Shown: piece after piece, positions 38,003 through 47,380 of the stretch
How positions within the stretch are numbered: position 1 is the stretch's first letter
Layout of the letters: each line of letters begins with the position of its first letter
Origin: Desulfotalea sp.
Lineage (GTDB): Bacteria; Desulfobacterota; Desulfobulbia; Desulfobulbales; Desulfocapsaceae
Length of the DNA stretch: 64,000 nt
Assembly (NCBI GenBank): GCA_002733995.1
Contig: NVXR01000006.1
Span: forward strand, 62,001-126,000
Reading direction: 5' to 3'
Translations under genes and position numbers: made by a program
Notes under the pieces: model-generated
What the model was told of the DNA's origin: nothing
Database searches by the model: none
The model's input: the letters and a program-made list of their open reading frames with translations, nothing else

Positions 38003-39403
38003 ATGAAAAAGGAAGTTGTTGAAAAACTCGTAGAAATTGTTGGGAAAGAAAATGTTTCCACCCAGAGCGCAGATAAAATCACCCACTCTTATGACGCTAC
38101 CCAGGAACAGCATCTTCCTGATGCCGTGGTGTATGTCAGCTCCGTGCAAGAGGTCAGTCTGATTGTGAAACTTGCCAATCAACATAAAATTCCAGTATTA
38201 CCGAGGGGGGCCGGAACTGGTTTCACCGGTGGTTCGCTTCCTATCCACGGTGGCATTGTGCTGGTGTTGACTCGCATGGATAAAATCCTCGATATTGATG
38301 AGGAAAATCTTACCGCCGAAGTTGAGCCGGGCGTGATTACGGCGGAGTTGCAGAGACAGGTAGAGAAGATAGGACTGTTTTACCCTCCTGATCCGGCGTC
38401 GAAAGAATTTAGTACTCTTGGAGGCAATGTTGCGGAGTGTGCCGGTGGTCCTCGTTGTGTCAAATATGGAGTCACTAAAGATTATATACTGGGTCTTGAG
38501 GTCGTTACACCTACGGGGGATATTATTCACACGGGGGGGAAAACCCTGAAGAATGTTGTCGGCTATGACTTGACCAAACTTTTTGTTGGTTCCGAAGGGA
38601 CCCTTGGTATTGTAACCCAGATCACCTTGAAGCTTATACCTAAGCCGGCTGCAAAAAAGACGATGTTGGTTCAGTTTGCCTCCATTGATGGTGCTGCCCA
38701 ATCGGTTTCTGCAATAATTGGGGCGAAAATCATTCCCACGACCCTCGAGTTCTTAGATGCGGCGACCATTGGTTGCATCAGGGGGAAGAGTAGTATCCCG
38801 CTGCCTGAAAACTGCCAAGCTGTTCTTATCATCGAGGTCGATGGCGATCCGCAGATGCTTGATGCCCAGGCAGAGTTGATTCTTTCAATTATCAAGCCGT
38901 TTAACGTCCTTGATACCCGCATTGCCTCAACGGAAGAAGAGTCTGAAGAGATATGGAAGGTGAGGCGAATCGTCTCTCCGAGTCTCCGCCAGGTAAATCC
39001 GGATAAATTTAATGAAGATATTGTGGTTCCCAGGTCGAAGGTGCCAGATATGATTCGTGCCCTCGAAGCGATATCTAAAAAATACAATGTCCCCATCGTT
39101 AATTTCGGACATGCCGGGGACGGAAATATCCATGTCAATGTAATGGTAGACCTGAAAGAAGATGGGATGGAAGAGAAGATTGAAATTATTATGGAAAAAG
39201 TGTTCGAAGCGGCTGTAAATCTGCGAGGGGCGATCTCGGGAGAGCACGGTATTGGAACATCAAAGGCCAAATATATGAGCATGGGCTTAAATAGGGCAAC
39301 CATTGAGTATATGCAGCGTATTAAAGCGGCACTTGACCCTCTAAATATCCTCAATCCAGGTAAAATCTTTATTGAGGAACCTTCGCAGTCAGTAAAAGGC
39401 TGA
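38003..39403 (+). CDS. glcD: FAD-linked 2-hydroxyacid oxidase subunit (GlcD type)
   Basis: A 466-residue flavoprotein of the glycolate/D-lactate dehydrogenase family. The FAD PCMH domain shows PVLPRGAGTGFTGGSLPIHG, FYPPDPASKEFSTLGGNVAE and TGGKTLKNVVGYDLTKLFVG; the C-terminal part has FGHAGDGNIHVNVM and SGEHGIGTSKAKY. AAAGGA precedes the ATG. It is followed at once by an Fe-S partner gene, so the pair probably oxidises lactate or glycolate and feeds electrons to the membrane quinone pool. Substrate not decidable from sequence. Confidence 0.92.
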   Translation: MKKEVVEKLVEIVGKENVSTQSADKITHSYDATQEQHLPDAVVYVSSVQEVSLIVKLANQHKIPVLPRGAGTGFTGGSLPIHGGIVLVLTRMDKILDIDEENLTAEVEPGVITAELQRQVEKIGLFYPPDPASKEFSTLGGNVAECAGGPRCVKYGVTKDYILGLEVVTPTGDIIHTGGKTLKNVVGYDLTKLFVGSEGTLGIVTQITLKLIPKPAAKKTMLVQFASIDGAAQSVSAIIGAKIIPTTLEFLDAATIGCIRGKSSIPLPENCQAVLIIEVDGDPQMLDAQAELILSIIKPFNVLDTRIASTEEESEEIWKVRRIVSPSLRQVNPDKFNEDIVVPRSKVPDMIRALEAISKKYNVPIVNFGHAGDGNIHVNVMVDLKEDGMEEKIEIIMEKVFEAAVNLRGAISGEHGIGTSKAKYMSMGLNRATIEYMQRIKAALDPLNILNPGKIFIEEPSQSVKG

Positions 39404-39404
39404 A

Positions 39405-40676
39405 GTGGCACCGACTATGTATAAAAATAAAAAGTTAAAAGATTTTGAGAAGGTGATACGGGAGTGCGTTAAGTGCGGCGTATGTCAAGCGCATTGTCCC
39501 ACCTATCTCGTTGGTAAAAGAGAAGGTGCCGTCGCCAGGGGGAAAATTAGTCTGGCCGCCGCCTTGCTCGATGGTGAAATAGGGCTAGATGAGAGGTTGC
39601 AGGAGGATATTAGCATGTGCCTTATGTGTGGCTCCTGTGTAGAAAAATGTCCTAATAAGGTGCCTACCCATGAGATTGTTGGTGCTATTCGTCGTGGAAT
39701 CACTGAACAACAGGGGCTATCTCTTGTCGGTAGGGGGGTTTCTGCGCTGCTTGGTTCCGGACCTTTGATGAAGACTCTTTCTAAAGGCGGGGCTCTTTTG
39801 TCCCCCCTAGTGCTGAAAAAAGTGCCTGAATCAAGTGGACTGCGTCTGCGGTTTCCATCTCCTTTAATGAAGGACAGAACGGTTCCCCAAATAGCCTTCA
39901 GGAACCTTTTTGACAGGGTGCCTGAATATACCGAAGGAAGGCCAGCAAAACCTGTAATTGGTTTTTTTGCGGGTTGTTCCATTACCTATGCGTATCCAGA
40001 AATTGGAGAGTATATGGTAAATATTTTAAAGGCAATGGGCTTTTCAATTTACCTGCCGAGGGAGCAGAAATGTTGTGGGATTCCGGCGCTTTCTTCTGGC
40101 GATGGTAAACTGGTCGAAGAGCTGGCAGAAGCTAATGTAAAGGCTTTTCAAAAGAGAGAGGTCGACTACATTATTACCGCTTGTGCGTCCTGCAATGGTG
40201 GCATTGGAGAGTACTATAAAACCATGAAAGGTGACTGCTCTGAGTTTACAGGAAAGGTTATTGATTTTAGTGTTTTTCTGGAGCAGGAAGGATTGTTTGC
40301 GCAATTGGCTGAGATGAAAAAGTGGCAACAGCGTAAAAGAGTAACGTATCACGATCCATGTCACTTGAAAATCCAAGGTATTACGCGTCCGCCAAGGGAG
40401 TTGCTGAAATCTCTGCCCAACGTTGAGTTTGTAGAAATGGAAAGGGCCAATTCCTGTTGTGGTCTTGGCGGGACCTTTTCTGTTTACCACTATGAGGAGA
40501 GTAAGGCCATAGGAGCGAGAAAGGTTGCGGGGCTCATTGAGAGCAAGGCTGCCTATATCGCAACGGCCTGTCCTGGCTGTATAATGCAGCTTCAAGACAT
40601 CATTAATCATGCAGGCTTGACCGTAAAGTCTGTCCATATTTTGGAACTGCTTGCCGAAGCTCTGGCGGAGCAGTAG
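39405..40676 (+). CDS. glcF: Fe-S subunit of 2-hydroxyacid oxidase (GlcF type)
   Basis: A 423-residue protein with two N-terminal 4Fe-4S motifs (CVKCGVCQAHCPTY and CLMCGSCVEKCPNK) and two CCG domains (FFAGCSITYAYPE ... EQKCCGIPALSSG and YHDPCHLK ... NSCCGLGGTFS). This is the standard partner of GlcD-type flavoproteins. GTG 39405, one base after the glcD stop and 7 bases after AAAGG, is likely the start; ATG 39417 is an alternative. Confidence 0.9.
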   Translation: MAPTMYKNKKLKDFEKVIRECVKCGVCQAHCPTYLVGKREGAVARGKISLAAALLDGEIGLDERLQEDISMCLMCGSCVEKCPNKVPTHEIVGAIRRGITEQQGLSLVGRGVSALLGSGPLMKTLSKGGALLSPLVLKKVPESSGLRLRFPSPLMKDRTVPQIAFRNLFDRVPEYTEGRPAKPVIGFFAGCSITYAYPEIGEYMVNILKAMGFSIYLPREQKCCGIPALSSGDGKLVEELAEANVKAFQKREVDYIITACASCNGGIGEYYKTMKGDCSEFTGKVIDFSVFLEQEGLFAQLAEMKKWQQRKRVTYHDPCHLKIQGITRPPRELLKSLPNVEFVEMERANSCCGLGGTFSVYHYEESKAIGARKVAGLIESKAAYIATACPGCIMQLQDIINHAGLTVKSVHILELLAEALAEQ

Positions 40677-41043
40677 CCAACACCCTCGTAATATGGAGCT
40701 TTCACCAAGATGTCAGGTGAAAGCTTTATTATCTCTTCTTATCTTGATAGTATTGATAGTGTGCCAATGTGTATAGCAGCTAAGCCAAATAACGTGGGCC
40801 TTGGCTGATAATTCGCCCAGATAGTCTGTTGGCATGGGGGGCTCCTGCGCCGGTCATTAGAATTATGCTGCTTTGATGGCCTTGTATAACGATAGTTGTT
40901 GATTCGCCGATGAGCCATCGCCCCCCCCTTTCTCTTTTGCTAAACAGTCTTAATATAATGATCAGAGTAGCACTTAAATGGAGCTGATTTGGTGGAGAGC
41001 TGTATGCCAGGGATGCTTGAAAACTCTAGCCTAAGGAAAGTCT
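40677..41043. other. Intergenic region after glcF
   Basis: About 370 bases. It contains the glcF terminator at its left end. The remainder shows no gene or recognised RNA; a C-run lies near 40920. AAGGAA precedes the next start codon. Confidence 0.5.
40697..40731 (+). terminator. Terminator after glcDF
   Basis: AGCTTTCACC (40697-40706) and GGTGAAAGCT (40716-40725) form a perfect 10-bp stem with a 9-nt loop followed by TTATTAT. Confidence 0.75.
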
Positions 41044-41547
41044 ATGAAAGAAATTTATATCTCAACCGTATCCGGCCTTTCAACTCCTGGTGTTATAAAG
41101 GCCTTAGCACAGACCACGAGAGACCATGGTGGAGAATGGATGGTCAGTAAGGTGATGAAACTCGATGGTCAGTTTTCTGCATTGATGAAAGTGAGTATCG
41201 ACGCTGAGAATGTGAAGCCCTTGAGGCTTGCTTTGGCAGGGGCATTTACCGATTTACACTTTACCGAAGCGGTTGCCCTGAGTCCAGTCAATGAGCGTGT
41301 CCAATCCATAGATCTCGAAGTAGATTGTAAGGATCGGGAAGGGTTGACACGGGATATTAGTAATATCATTTTCAATCTCGATCTTATTGTGCAAAATTTA
41401 GAATTTAATCGTTTTCCCATCTCGGCTATGGGAGAAGCTATCTTTTCTGCAAAACTCACGGTTGGTGTTCCAGAAGGAACGTCGGCACATGCCGTTGCGG
41501 AAGAGATTGAAGCAATTTCAGAAGATATGAAAGTGAACGTGTTATAA
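41044..41547 (+). CDS. ACT-domain protein, GcvR-like
   Basis: A 167-residue protein with two ACT domains (about 3-80 and 88-165). The text STVSGLSTPGVIKALAQTTR then GGEWMVSKVMKLDGQFSALM fits the GcvR family, which in enterobacteria modulates glycine-cleavage gene control; DCKDREGLTRDISNIIF starts the second ACT. Ligand is probably an amino acid. Monocistronic, ending in a strong terminator. Confidence 0.83.
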   Translation: MKEIYISTVSGLSTPGVIKALAQTTRDHGGEWMVSKVMKLDGQFSALMKVSIDAENVKPLRLALAGAFTDLHFTEAVALSPVNERVQSIDLEVDCKDREGLTRDISNIIFNLDLIVQNLEFNRFPISAMGEAIFSAKLTVGVPEGTSAHAVAEEIEAISEDMKVNVL

Positions 41548-41876
41548 AAGTGAATGTTTTCTTCTTGGCCCCTCGGGAGGCTGGTTAAAAGAGATACTGT
41601 CTCCTCTGTTCTTTAAGATAATAAAAGCACCAGGCAGGGCCCTTGTTGACATGAAAAACAAAGCCACTCGACTATGACGTTGTCGGGTGGCTTTGTTGCT
41701 TTTTTATACACCAGTGCAGGGTAACGGTTGTGGCAAGCGGCTTGGACAGTAGGGGAAGTTATGCAAAGAGAGGTCATGATTTTGTTGCGAGTATCTCCTT
41801 TTCCATTATAATAGGTTCAGCGCGCTTCAATCAGGTATCTTCATCATTACTATCAGCCAATTACTTCAGTGAATCT
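41548..41876. other. Intergenic region with terminator
   Basis: About 330 bases between the ACT protein and the SH3 protein. It holds the terminator at 41657-41706. An in-frame extension of the next gene through 41730-41876 is judged untranslated because it lacks family resemblance and hides the signal anchor. Confidence 0.5.
41657..41706 (+). terminator. Strong intrinsic terminator
   Basis: AACAAAGCCACTCGAC (41657-41672) pairs with GTCGGGTGGCTTTGTT (41682-41697), one G-U pair, and is followed by GCTTTTTTATA. It ends the ACT-protein transcript. Confidence 0.9.
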
Positions 41877-42590
41877 ATGACTATGAATAAAAAACATGCA
41901 CTCAAAAGCATAAAGGGTCGGTCTTCTCAACTGGTGGCCTTTATAGTCGCCATCTCTTTGGTGACAATAGTCTTTAGTTTTACATCCGTGTTAGCGGGGA
42001 GTTTATATATTGCTCCGAGTATTGAAGTTGCTATTCGCCGAGGACAGGGGACTAAATACAAAATAGTATCAATGGTCAAAAATGGGGCGAAGGTCGAATA
42101 TTTAGAAGAGTTTGAACATTATACCAAGGTTCGTCTTGCATCGGGGAAAGAGGGCTGGATGCTCAGTCGCTTTCTAAGCCCTAAGCCTCCACTTAAGCTT
42201 GTTGTACGTAGAATTCAGCGTGAGAATAATAGGCTTCAGGATAAATCCACGCTGGCGGTCAAAAAGATAAAAGAGCTTGCCTTGACCCTGGCCAATACCC
42301 AAGAAGAGTTAGAGGCTCTCCGGGGTGATCGGGATACACTGAGCTTGGATTATGAGACCCTACAAAGAGATACTGCCGATGTCGTTAAGATAAAGGGGAA
42401 TCTTGAAAAAACAGCAGCTAAAAATGTTGCTCTGTTAGAAAAACTTGCCCTTGTGGAAGGGCAGTACAATGCACTGAAAAAAGATAGTACCATGTACTGG
42501 TTTCTCGCCGGTGCAGGTGTTCTTATTTTAGGCATTATTTTGGGTAAAATGCCGGCACCATCGCGCAGAAGAAAGTCGTCTTTGTTATAA
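41877..42590 (+). CDS. SH3-domain and membrane-anchor protein (YgiM-like)
   Basis: About 237 residues: an N-terminal signal or anchor helix (LVAFIVAISLVTIVFSF), a bacterial SH3 domain (about 40-105: YIAPSIEVAIRRGQGTKYKI, GWMLSRFLS), a coiled coil (about 115-205) and a C-terminal membrane helix (YWFLAGAGVLILGIILG) with a basic tail. This order is that of the SH3-and-anchor family including E. coli YgiM, of uncertain role at the envelope. The start ATG 41877 or 41883 is chosen over 41730. Confidence 0.8.
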   Translation: MTMNKKHALKSIKGRSSQLVAFIVAISLVTIVFSFTSVLAGSLYIAPSIEVAIRRGQGTKYKIVSMVKNGAKVEYLEEFEHYTKVRLASGKEGWMLSRFLSPKPPLKLVVRRIQRENNRLQDKSTLAVKKIKELALTLANTQEELEALRGDRDTLSLDYETLQRDTADVVKIKGNLEKTAAKNVALLEKLALVEGQYNALKKDSTMYWFLAGAGVLILGIILGKMPAPSRRRKSSLL

Positions 42591-42652
42591 ATTTGTCTAC
42601 GAGATCCTCGCAGACATTAAATGAGTGCTGAAATTAGCAAAAAAGGGAAAGT

Positions 42653-42883
42653 GTGAAAGAACAAAATAAAGATCCAATGCACGGTGTCACACTTAAGAAT
42701 ATCGTAGAGTTTTTGGTAGCTGATTATGGTTGGGAGAAGTTGGGGGTTTATATTAAAATCAAATGTTTTCAAAACAATCCTACCATCAACTCAAGTTTGA
42801 AGTTTCTTCGTAAAACCCCGTGGGCAAGAGAAAAAGTAGAGCAGCTCTATCGGACAACAAAGAAAAAAACAATCTGGAAATAA
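42653..42883 (+). CDS. VF530/DUF2132-family small protein
   Basis: A 76-residue protein with GTG start, showing the full family pattern: DPMHGVTLKNIVEFLV, YGWEKLGVYIKIKCF and SSLKFLRKTPWAREKVEQLY. Structural studies of the family suggest DNA binding, but the role is not established. No partner gene is evident. Confidence 0.85.
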   Translation: MKEQNKDPMHGVTLKNIVEFLVADYGWEKLGVYIKIKCFQNNPTINSSLKFLRKTPWAREKVEQLYRTTKKKTIWK

Positions 42884-43068
42884 GGAACAAAGAGAGGGTG
42901 CGTGTTCTCCGCTTACTACGGCTGATGCTGTAAAAACGAAAGAGAATTATCAACCTGAAGCGCAACCCTATCAAGGCTGCTAACCCTCTTGTTTCAATGG
43001 CGGGTATAACTGCCGCACATCATTATCGAACTGTCTTGTTGACTCCACAACCCAGGTGATTATTTCCG

Positions 43069-44067
43069 ATGCTGTCTCCGTTTGATGAAACTTCGCAAAG
43101 CCTTGTAAAAAAATATTTAAGTCAGGAAATATATCAACGTCTTAAAACTCGATCGACAGTGGCTGGTTTTACCCTGGAAAAAGCCATTCGCTCGGGGGTT
43201 GAAAATGTGGATAGTGCCATCGGTATATATGCGGGTGACCCGCAATCATATCAACTTTTTTCTGAAATTTTTGTTCCTGTCATTAGGGCATATCATGGCT
43301 TTGCCCAGGGGGATGTTCATTGTGCAGGATTCTCGCCTGTGACATTGTCTGATCCGGATCCTGAAAAAAAGTATATCCTTTCCACCAGGGTACGAGTCGC
43401 CCGAAACGTCGAAGGCTTTAATTTTACCACCCATCTTTCCCTCCAAGAAAGGCAAAAACTAGAAAAAACAGTTGTCGCTGCACTTGCGCTGTTGCCTGGT
43501 CCTTTTTCGGGGGAGTATACCGCTTTTGATGGGGCGGTTGCTGGGGGAAATATTTTTAACAAGGGTGACAGGTTTCAGGATGCAGCGGGGATTAACTCTG
43601 ATTTTCCCAAGTGCCGGGGGGGCTTCTATGCAAAGGATAAGCGTTTTAGAATCTGGCTCAATGAAGAGGATCATTTGCGTATCATAAGCCAAGAGACTTC
43701 TGCGGATCTGGCAGCCGTTTTTAACCATCTCTATTCAGGTCTTGGGGCCCTTGAAAAAAGTCTCACCTTTGCAAGGAACAAGCGGTACGGACACCTCACG
43801 ACCTGTCCTACAAATCTTGGGACCTCCATGCGGGCAGGTGTGCATATTCGTCTTAAAAAACTCAATAATAATAGAACTCTTTTGCATAAAATTGTTGATG
43901 AATATCAGCTGCAACTTCGTGGTACCGGCGGGGAAAATACCGAGGTTGAGGCTGCTGTGTTCGATGTGAGCAATAAGCAGCGTTTAGGGATTTCTGAAGT
44001 TGCAATTGTCTCAAAATTACACAGGGGACTTGAAGCAATCATCGAAGCAGAAAAAAATTGTGGGTAA
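43069..44067 (+). CDS. Arginine kinase (guanidino phosphotransferase)
   Basis: A 332-residue phosphagen kinase that reversibly moves phosphate from ATP to a guanidino substrate, probably arginine, as an energy buffer. The guanidino specificity region reads SGVENVDSAIGIYAGD, close to arginine kinases; the catalytic cysteine is in TTCPTNLGTSMRAGVHI (C246), the two catalytic glutamates in WLNEEDHLRII (E199) and RGTGGENTEVE (E289), and nucleotide-binding arginines in STRVRVARN. It is rare in bacteria, though characterised examples exist. This is a true single-domain kinase, not McsB (no McsA nearby). An MtfA-like peptidase gene follows by 15 bases. Confidence 0.9.
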   Translation: MLSPFDETSQSLVKKYLSQEIYQRLKTRSTVAGFTLEKAIRSGVENVDSAIGIYAGDPQSYQLFSEIFVPVIRAYHGFAQGDVHCAGFSPVTLSDPDPEKKYILSTRVRVARNVEGFNFTTHLSLQERQKLEKTVVAALALLPGPFSGEYTAFDGAVAGGNIFNKGDRFQDAAGINSDFPKCRGGFYAKDKRFRIWLNEEDHLRIISQETSADLAAVFNHLYSGLGALEKSLTFARNKRYGHLTTCPTNLGTSMRAGVHIRLKKLNNNRTLLHKIVDEYQLQLRGTGGENTEVEAAVFDVSNKQRLGISEVAIVSKLHRGLEAIIEAEKNCG

Positions 44068-44082
44068 ATAAGGGGACGTGCT

Positions 44083-44880
44083 ATGTTTGACTGGTGGCGT
44101 AAACGATCGCGTAAGAAACTGCTGCAAACATCCTTTCCAAAGAGCTGGAGAGGTATACTCGTAGAGCGAGTTGCCCATTATAATTATCTTAATGGGGAAG
44201 AGCAGGGGCATCTTGAAGAGCTGATACGTTTTTTCATCGCAGAAAAAAACTTCGAGGGGTGCTCTGGGCTGGAAATCACCGATGAGATAAAGGTGGTCAT
44301 TGCTGCTGAAGCATCTCTTCTTGTGCTGGGATTACCTGCATTTCAGTATAAGAGACTACAATCTGTCCTTGTGTATCCAACAACGGTTGTTCTGCCTGAG
44401 ACCAGGCAGAGAGTCTTTTCTGGGGGACCCTCCATTGTCCCTGATCGACAGGCCATTCTTGGTCAGGCCATGCTTAATGGGCCGGTCATTTTGGTGTGGG
44501 ACGCGGTTGCACGCGATGCTCGTCATCCCGAACGTGGCCATAATGTGGTGTACCACGAATTTGCTCACATCCTCGATATGAGAGATGGTGCGGCGGATGG
44601 GACACCGGAGTTGCACAGCGCAAAACTTTTTCGGGAGTGGGTCGAGATCTGTACAAAAGAATTCTTCCGTCTGCAGGAAAGAACGGCCGAGGGCAAGAGA
44701 ACTCTTCTGGATTCTTACGGTGCCGTCCATGAGGCTGAATTCTTTGCCGTTGCCACCGAACTGTTCTTTGATCGTCCAAGGCAGATGCGTAAGGAACGCC
44801 CCGAATTGTACAATGTACTTGCCTCCTATTACATGCAAGATACAGCCGCGCGAAAAGATCTGCACAAAAACTCTTCCTAA
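44083..44880 (+). CDS. mtfA: MtfA-type zinc metallopeptidase
   Basis: A 265-residue protein, the same length as E. coli MtfA. It contains the gluzincin motif VVYHEFAHILDMRDG and the downstream glutamate in HEAEFFAVATELFFDRP. MtfA in enterobacteria has aminopeptidase activity and binds the Mlc repressor; no Mlc is seen here. AGGGGA precedes the start. Probably cotranscribed with the arginine kinase gene. Confidence 0.88.
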   Translation: MFDWWRKRSRKKLLQTSFPKSWRGILVERVAHYNYLNGEEQGHLEELIRFFIAEKNFEGCSGLEITDEIKVVIAAEASLLVLGLPAFQYKRLQSVLVYPTTVVLPETRQRVFSGGPSIVPDRQAILGQAMLNGPVILVWDAVARDARHPERGHNVVYHEFAHILDMRDGAADGTPELHSAKLFREWVEICTKEFFRLQERTAEGKRTLLDSYGAVHEAEFFAVATELFFDRPRQMRKERPELYNVLASYYMQDTAARKDLHKNSS

Positions 44881-45018
44881 TTGTTCCTTTAAGCACCCAT
44901 GTCTTGGGGGAAATCCCGAGTATGTTTTTTGCCTTATCACGACTACGTTTCGCTTACCATAGTAGAAATGTTACCGTTATGCCTGTAGCCCATCCATCTG
45001 TTTTGCTATTTTTTGTTA

Positions 45019-45052
45019 TTGACATGCATGTATCGAATGGATAACTATTCTC
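45019..45052 (+). promoter_or_regulatory. Promoter with Fur/PerR-like box
   Basis: A perfect -35 TTGACA (45019-45024) lies 17 bases before a weak -10 (TAACTA), and the sequence GATAACTATTCTC (45040-45052) matches 10 of 13 positions of the Fur-type half GATAATCATTATC. It precedes the Fur-family gene, consistent with autoregulation. Confidence 0.5.
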
Positions 45053-45078
45053 AATAAGAAGTTTATTCCTCAGATAAT

Positions 45079-45540
45079 ATGACTACAATGTATCAACAAC
45101 AGACAGTAGCAATAGATCGTGTAGAGCAGATGGTCAGCCGACTAAAGAAAAGTGATCATCGGATTACTCCCCAGAGGCTCGCCATATTTAAGATTCTGGC
45201 AAATAGTGTAGGTCATCCCTCCGCGGAAGCAATACATGGTGCGTTGCTTGATAATCACCCTACCATGAGTCTTGCCACGGTGTATAAAACCCTGACACTT
45301 TTAAAGCAGGAGGGCGAGGTTCTGGAGCTGCAATTCAGTGATCTGGGCAATCGTTATGACGGCAATAAGCCCTATCCACACCCGCATGTTATCTGCACAG
45401 GTTGCGGAACAATTGTTGATCCTTCATTGCTGGATCTTGACGATATCACCAAAAAAATGATGAATGAAACCGGATTTAAAATTGTGGCGCATCGCTTGGA
45501 TTTTTATGGGATCTGTCCCGAGTGCCAGAAGAATGGTTGA
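45079..45540 (+). CDS. Fur-family regulator, PerR-like
   Basis: A 153-residue metal-responsive repressor. The winged helix (about 15-90) includes HRITPQRLAIFKILA and SLATVYKTLTLLKQEG; the dimer domain carries the zinc CxxC pairs (CTGCG and CPECQ) and HPHVIC. A catalase gene follows by 142 bases with a Fur-like box between, so PerR-type peroxide sensing is the best reading. The regulatory site assignment is inferred. Confidence 0.87.
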   Translation: MTTMYQQQTVAIDRVEQMVSRLKKSDHRITPQRLAIFKILANSVGHPSAEAIHGALLDNHPTMSLATVYKTLTLLKQEGEVLELQFSDLGNRYDGNKPYPHPHVICTGCGTIVDPSLLDLDDITKKMMNETGFKIVAHRLDFYGICPECQKNG

Positions 45541-45557
45541 GCTTTTTGCCTTTAATG

Positions 45558-45570
45558 GATAATCATTGTC
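45558..45570 (+). promoter_or_regulatory. Fur/PerR-like box before catalase
   Basis: GATAATCATTGTC matches 12 of 13 positions of the Fur-type half-site GATAATCATTATC. It sits between the Fur-family gene and the catalase gene, and a similar box precedes the regulator. Confidence 0.55.
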
Positions 45571-45682
45571 TATAGATATTCGGTGTTGAGTGTGGTTTTG
45601 GGACGGAACAGAGAGGGGGATAGCCTGGATATCAGGATGGCCTGGTATCTCAATTTGTCAACTTAACTCAAGGAGAACAGTC

Positions 45683-47152
45683 ATGTCGGATGCAAAGAAA
45701 AAATTAACCACAGGTTCTGGTGCTCCTGTACCAGATAACCAAAATGTTGTTACCGCAGGTCCTAGGGGCCCAATGCTTTTGCAGGACGTCTGGCTTCTTG
45801 AAAAACTTGCTCATTTTGATCGGGAGGTTATTCCCGAGAGGCGTATGCACGCAAAAGGTTCTGGTGCCTATGGTACCTTTACTGTTACCCACGATATTAG
45901 CAAGTATACGAAGGCCAAAATATTTTCAGAAATAGGTAAGAAAACTGAAGCCTTTGTCCGGTTTTCTACAGTGGCAGGTGAGCGGGGGGCCGCCGACGCA
46001 GAGCGTGATATTCGTGGCTTTGCCATGAAATTTTATACAGAAGAAGGGAATTGGGATCTGGTTGGCAATAATACACCTGTGTTTTTCCTTAAAGACCCTC
46101 TCAAGTTTCCCGATCTTAATCACGCTGTCAAAAGAGACCCCAGAACCAATATGCGCAGTGCTAAAAACAACTGGGATTTTTGGACCTTACTCCCGGAGTC
46201 TTTGCACCAGGTCACTATTACCATGAGTGAAAGGGGTATTCCTGCCTCGTACCGTAATATGAATGGATACGGTAGTCACACCTACAGTTTTATCAGTAAG
46301 GATAACATAAGATATTGGGTTAAGTTTCATTTTAAAACCCAACAGGGAATTAAAAATATCACAGATGAAGAGGCCGAACTACTTGTGGGCAGGGATCGGG
46401 AAAGCCACCAGCGTGATCTACTGGAGAGTATCGACAATAAAGATTTTCCTAAGTGGGATCTGAAGATCCAGATTATGCAGGAGGAAGACGCCGCAAAGTG
46501 TGCATTTAATCCTTTTGATTTGACAAAAGTATGGCCCCATGGGGACTATCCGCTTATCGATGTTGGCGTGCTTGAACTCAATAGGAATCCCGAAAACTAT
46601 TTTGCAGAAGTAGAGCAGGCTGCTTTTAATCCCACAAATATTGTTCCTGGAATCAGTTTTTCCCCCGATAAAATGTTGCAGGGACGACTGTTTTCCTATG
46701 GCGATGCCCAGCGGTACCGGTTGGGAGTGAATCACAATCAAATCCCGGTGAATAAAGCACGCTGCCCTGTGCATGGATACCATAGAGACGGGGCCATGCG
46801 GGTTGATGGTAACTATGGAAGTACTATTGGTTACGAGCCAAACAGCCAGAAGGAGTGGCAGCAGCAAGCTGATTTTAGTGAACCGCCATTAAAGATTGCA
46901 GGAGATGGCGCGCACTGGGATCATTATGAAGATGAAGATGATGATGATTTCTATACCCAGCCCGGTAACCTCTTTCGCATGATGACAGCAGAGCAACAGC
47001 AGGTGCTTTGTGAGAATACAGGTAGGGCGATGGGAGATGCCCCCAAAGAGGTTAAAATTCGTCACATAGGCAATTGCATGCAAGCTGACCCTGAGTATGG
47101 CAAAGGGGTGGCTAAGGCCCTGGGTATTGCAGCCGCTGACCTCGTCGATTAA
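45683..47152 (+). CDS. katA: Monofunctional heme catalase (KatA)
   Basis: A 489-residue small-subunit catalase that dismutates hydrogen peroxide. Start ATG 45683 follows AAGGAGA; an in-frame upstream extension from 45590 is not part of the family. Marks: the catalytic His region [37 protein letters not shown], and the heme-ligand tyrosine in [16 protein letters not shown] Glu/Asp-rich loop (YEDEDDDD) lies near residue 415. Placed in the PerR regulon by its neighbour. Confidence 0.95.
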   Translation: MSDAKKKLTTGSGAPVPDNQNVVTAGPRGPMLLQDVWLLEKLAHFDREVIPERRMHAKGSGAYGTFTVTHDISKYTKAKIFSEIGKKTEAFVRFSTVAGERGAADAERDIRGFAMKFYTEEGNWDLVGNNTPVFFLKDPLKFPDLNHAVKRDPRTNMRSAKNNWDFWTLLPESLHQVTITMSERGIPASYRNMNGYGSHTYSFISKDNIRYWVKFHFKTQQGIKNITDEEAELLVGRDRESHQRDLLESIDNKDFPKWDLKIQIMQEEDAAKCAFNPFDLTKVWPHGDYPLIDVGVLELNRNPENYFAEVEQAAFNPTNIVPGISFSPDKMLQGRLFSYGDAQRYRLGVNHNQIPVNKARCPVHGYHRDGAMRVDGNYGSTIGYEPNSQKEWQQQADFSEPPLKIAGDGAHWDHYEDEDDDDFYTQPGNLFRMMTAEQQQVLCENTGRAMGDAPKEVKIRHIGNCMQADPEYGKGVAKALGIAAADLVD

Positions 47153-47168
47153 TCTCCATTTACCAAGG

Positions 47169-47198
47169 GACAGCTCTTTGTCATTGCCGAGGGCTGTC
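47169..47198 (+). terminator. Probable terminator after catalase
   Basis: GACAGCTCTT (47169-47178) can pair with GAGGGCTGTC (47189-47198) using two G-U pairs. The following bases are C/T-rich (TCTTCCCTTCC) but not a clean T-run. Confidence 0.45.
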
Positions 47199-47380
47199 TC
47201 TTCCCTTCCATTGCGATACTTTCTTGTTACAAGTTTTTCGTCCACATTCCTCTTCTATTCAGGCTGCTTAATTACCTGCCCCATCGTTTGTACCTCTTCG
47301 CTATGCAAAACGTGGATGTGGGGTGGAGCCGCAGCTCTTTTTTATAGTATATGTTGAATTTTATAGAGACTTTTTTGTCT

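Noticed and set aside
38671..39411. 246-residue open frame opposite glcD
   Set aside because: Antisense to a well-conserved flavoprotein; length is explained by the codon use of the true gene.
43069..44067. McsB protein-arginine kinase
   Set aside because: The N-terminal guanidino specificity region matches free-arginine kinases and no mcsA or clpC is adjacent.
44356..44940. 194-residue open frame opposite the MtfA-like gene
   Set aside because: Overlaps the conserved HEFAH zinc motif of the real gene; no independent support.
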